From positions 22,456,416-22,520,415 of the forward strand of contig JAJEKV010000011.1 of the NCBI GenBank assembly GCA_021234155.1: a stretch of 64,000 nt of DNA, given 5' to 3'. The notes beneath the pieces were generated by a model. It saw nothing but the letters and a program-made list of their open reading frames with translations. It did no database searches and was not told the DNA's origin. Positions 61,813 to 64,000 of this stretch are shown here, piece after piece. The translations under genes were made by a program, and so were the position numbers. The stretch's first letter is position 1, and every line of letters starts with the position of its first letter. The DNA is from Isoetes taiwanensis (Eukaryota > Streptophyta > Lycopodiopsida > Isoetales > Isoetaceae).

Positions 61813-62405
61813 CTAGTAATGGTGCCCAGCGTTGCTGGGCATACGTTTGGTACATGTAGATGAACTGAGAGAAGAAAAGAGCCGGACAGAGACTAACTAA
61901 CTTTGTAATCTTTGGAGTTCTGTCGTGGAGCTCTGTTTTTTTCAGTAATAAAGGAATAAAGTAATAAATGAATAAAATATAAATAAGTAAAATATTAATA
62001 TAAGGTACGGCATGGTAAAGCTGCCTTCCTAATAAATGGCAAAATTTTGCCAATTCAAAGACGGTCGATTGAGTTTGATTACGATGAAGTTGCAATATTT
62101 GGCATAATGTAGCTACAGATATACTGATGAGTTTTGCTCGTGCATTATTGGACCTGTGCAAAAACGAAAAGGGAGGCCATATAGTTTATTTAATACGTGT
62201 TTGTTCTTGAGGTATTTATTGAGTAAAGAAGTGCATTCCCATTAGAAGATTTAGTTGTTGAACAGGATTGATTATCGACATATATATTGTTATTATGATG
62301 CAAGTGTGGGTAGGGTACTTGTTGGGGTTCTACGTTGTTATATATGTAAGGAAGTGCAATTGACCCAACCCCATTGGGGGGCGAGTATAATAATAGTATA
62401 ATAGA
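61813..62405 (-). mobile_element. Non-autonomous Helitron (0.6 kb) ending the kinase pseudogene
   Basis: On the minus strand it starts TCTATTATACTATTATTATA at 62405 and ends CTAG at 61813 before T. A perfect hairpin GCCCAGC-AAC-GCTGGGC (61824-61840) lies 7 bases inside the end. The base before the 5' TC is T rather than the expected A. Its TCTATTATA start and hairpin layout match the Helitron at 49594-51312, so the two may belong to one family. No coding capacity. Confidence 0.75.
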
Positions 62406-62925
62406 AGGCAATGCCTATGCCACTCCTTTCATATCGAATAAAAGAGGACGTATTTACCATAGGTTAAGTGCATTTTCTCGGAAAACCAGGACTTCAACTA
62501 CAGCGGAACACTAAAAGATACAGGTAAAGGTAGGATAAATAGAAACTATGTAGTAGAAAGGTATATATGTTACACATGAGTGCAGGTACAACAACCACAA
62601 AGGAGGAACGAAGACGAATAAACAAGGGAAATAGGAGTAGATGGTGCAAATAGGGGGAGGCAAAGCTATGGGACTGTGAGACGGACGTCTCCGCCATACA
62701 CCAGGACAGTGTGGGAAATAGCCCACCGACTGGTGCCTACCACTAAGCAACAGACACCAACCTCTCCGACCCCATAAAATGAAAATGAAAGTGGAAAAAT
62801 GGAGGTTGCCAAGTACGGGTTAGTGGGAGACATCTCCCTAACCGTACACCAAGACAGTGAGGATCTAATCCTCCGATTGGTGCACCAAAGTTATACACCC
62901 ACTACTAAAAGGATACAACAAGAAA
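62406..62925. other. No gene recognised between Helitron and LTR
   Basis: A segment with 'tacaccaggacagtg' (62698-62712) recurs in diverged form near 62846-62860, suggesting an old duplication. No kinase sequence continues here, so the C-lobe of the receptor kinase is lost rather than merely interrupted. Confidence 0.4.
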
Positions 62926-64000
62926 TATGACGCTCCCTGAATATATACGACACTCGGACGTATACATACGGGGACTTTCCCCTCCCATGGCAACCAATTC
63001 ACCATGAGCAGGGCCCTCCGTCTAACTCGGGCCATCTATAAGAAGATGCTCGAGTGAAGGACACAGAGGGGTCATTCGGCCCACGCCTTCAATGGGGCTC
63101 CTACGTCGTGGAAGCGTGAATACAAAGTTAGCACACAGCATAATCATATCATAATTTACCACCACGAAGGGTGGCGCATCCATTCAAGTGACAACAACAA
63201 AGAATATGCATTTAATACTGAGGAAAACACCCAAACCCATGGTTCTACCCCGGCTCAGACTCCAGTGAGGATCGACTGACGGCTAGGTCTCAAGAGATCA
63301 GCAGACCGAGTCTTGACATGGCGTTGGCTGGCATAGAATATCGGCTAGGGTTGTCCACTCCATCCGCCCCTCCTGTGCACACTTTGCAGATGGGTCGATT
63401 CACGCTATGGCTTCGCTATAGCCTTCCGGAAACGCAGACTCAAGGTATCACCCTTTTGAGTCTACTCCAGGGTTCATGACGCCCCGGTCCGATGAGGCAG
63501 GTCAGGGAAGCGTCCCCTTCCAGGATCACAGTGGTTCCATGGGTGAGCTAGAGAATACGTGCCGCATCAGCGACCCCCGCATCCATACCCGACTTACTCA
63601 CCCTACATCTACTCAAAGTGCAAGATGCTCCATACGGATCACACCTCTACGCCCAGGGAGTGTCAGACCCATACCCGGCCCTCTACGTGACCGGCTATCA
63701 GGCCTAGCCCACTGTAGGAGTCTCAGGACCCTTTTATGTTCGTGCAAGACCCCACCCCCACTTCACCACTGTGTCCCTTCTCTGGTGCTAAGCCAGACCA
63801 TAGCGTCTACGACCCGGTGGTCTCTTGTACACAGGCCGCATCTAATGGGAATAATACAGGGCTCTATCTAGGAGCATACTACAATACATGGGCTCAGAGG
63901 TCTCTACCCCCCGTAATCCCCCATCTCCGGAGTGTTAACTAAGCAAAGAACTACTAAACCATCAACCAAAGCACGTACAGAGACTAGAGACAAGAATACT
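62926..64000 (-). repeat. Gypsy LTR of the solo-LTR subfamily, cut by the window end
   Basis: Starts TATGACGCTCCC (an altered TGTGACGCTCCC) and aligns in reverse complement with 2867-1790 of the solo LTR through the right edge of the window. The match is closer than to the 56299-57934 LTR. The remaining roughly 500 bases, the partner LTR and any internal region lie outside the window. Confidence 0.85.

Overview
The window is nuclear DNA of a land plant. The evidence is spliced genes with GT-AG introns whose products match plant-specific families, Ty1/copia and Ty3/gypsy (chromovirus) retrotransposons, plant-type LINEs, Helitrons and long AT-rich non-coding stretches. A non-seed vascular plant (fern or lycophyte) is my best guess from the style of the repeats and the hevein-domain kinase, but nothing seen settles the species. 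All calls come from reading the sequence by eye, with no database search.

Only three genes look intact. A six-exon plus-strand gene (7732-11129) encodes a 941-residue eIF4B-like protein. A twelve-exon minus-strand gene (24093-19540) encodes a 342-residue F-box/leucine-rich-repeat protein of the At3g58530 type, including one apparent GC-AG intron and a 1.3-kb LTR element in its longest intron. A single-exon plus-strand gene (47067-48194) encodes an unrecognised 375-residue protein with an internal duplication. The exon sums of the two spliced genes divide by three (2826 and 1029 bases), which supports the models.

The rest is mainly mobile DNA and broken genes. 1-6 kb: a solo gypsy LTR with a perfect target duplication and a minisatellite. 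13-17 kb: a decayed transposase-like gene and a LINE reverse-transcriptase relic. 24-28.5 kb: an old LTR relic and the last four exons of a cytosolic pyruvate kinase. 37-38.6 kb: a 5'-truncated LINE. 38.9-46.6 kb: a minus-strand graveyard holding a LEC14B-like WD40 exon and a copper P1B-ATPase pseudogene. That pseudogene was split by a 5.6-kb copia element and by a 491-bp TRIM whose LTRs carry tRNA-like Pol III boxes. 48-56 kb: duplicated pieces of the orphan gene, a 1.7-kb Helitron, a WRKY fragment and TATC microsatellites. 56-64 kb: the 3' end of a chromovirus joined exactly to a duplicated hevein-gene segment, then a hevein-repeat receptor kinase pseudogene cut by a 0.6-kb Helitron, then another gypsy LTR.

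The genes do not form a pathway. The coherent story is repeated insertion and gene-fragment decay around a few retained housekeeping genes. The most unusual items are the multi-hevein receptor kinase architecture, the TRIM with tRNA-type promoter boxes in its LTRs, and the copia element that has lost its nucleocapsid knuckle and protease active site while staying in frame.
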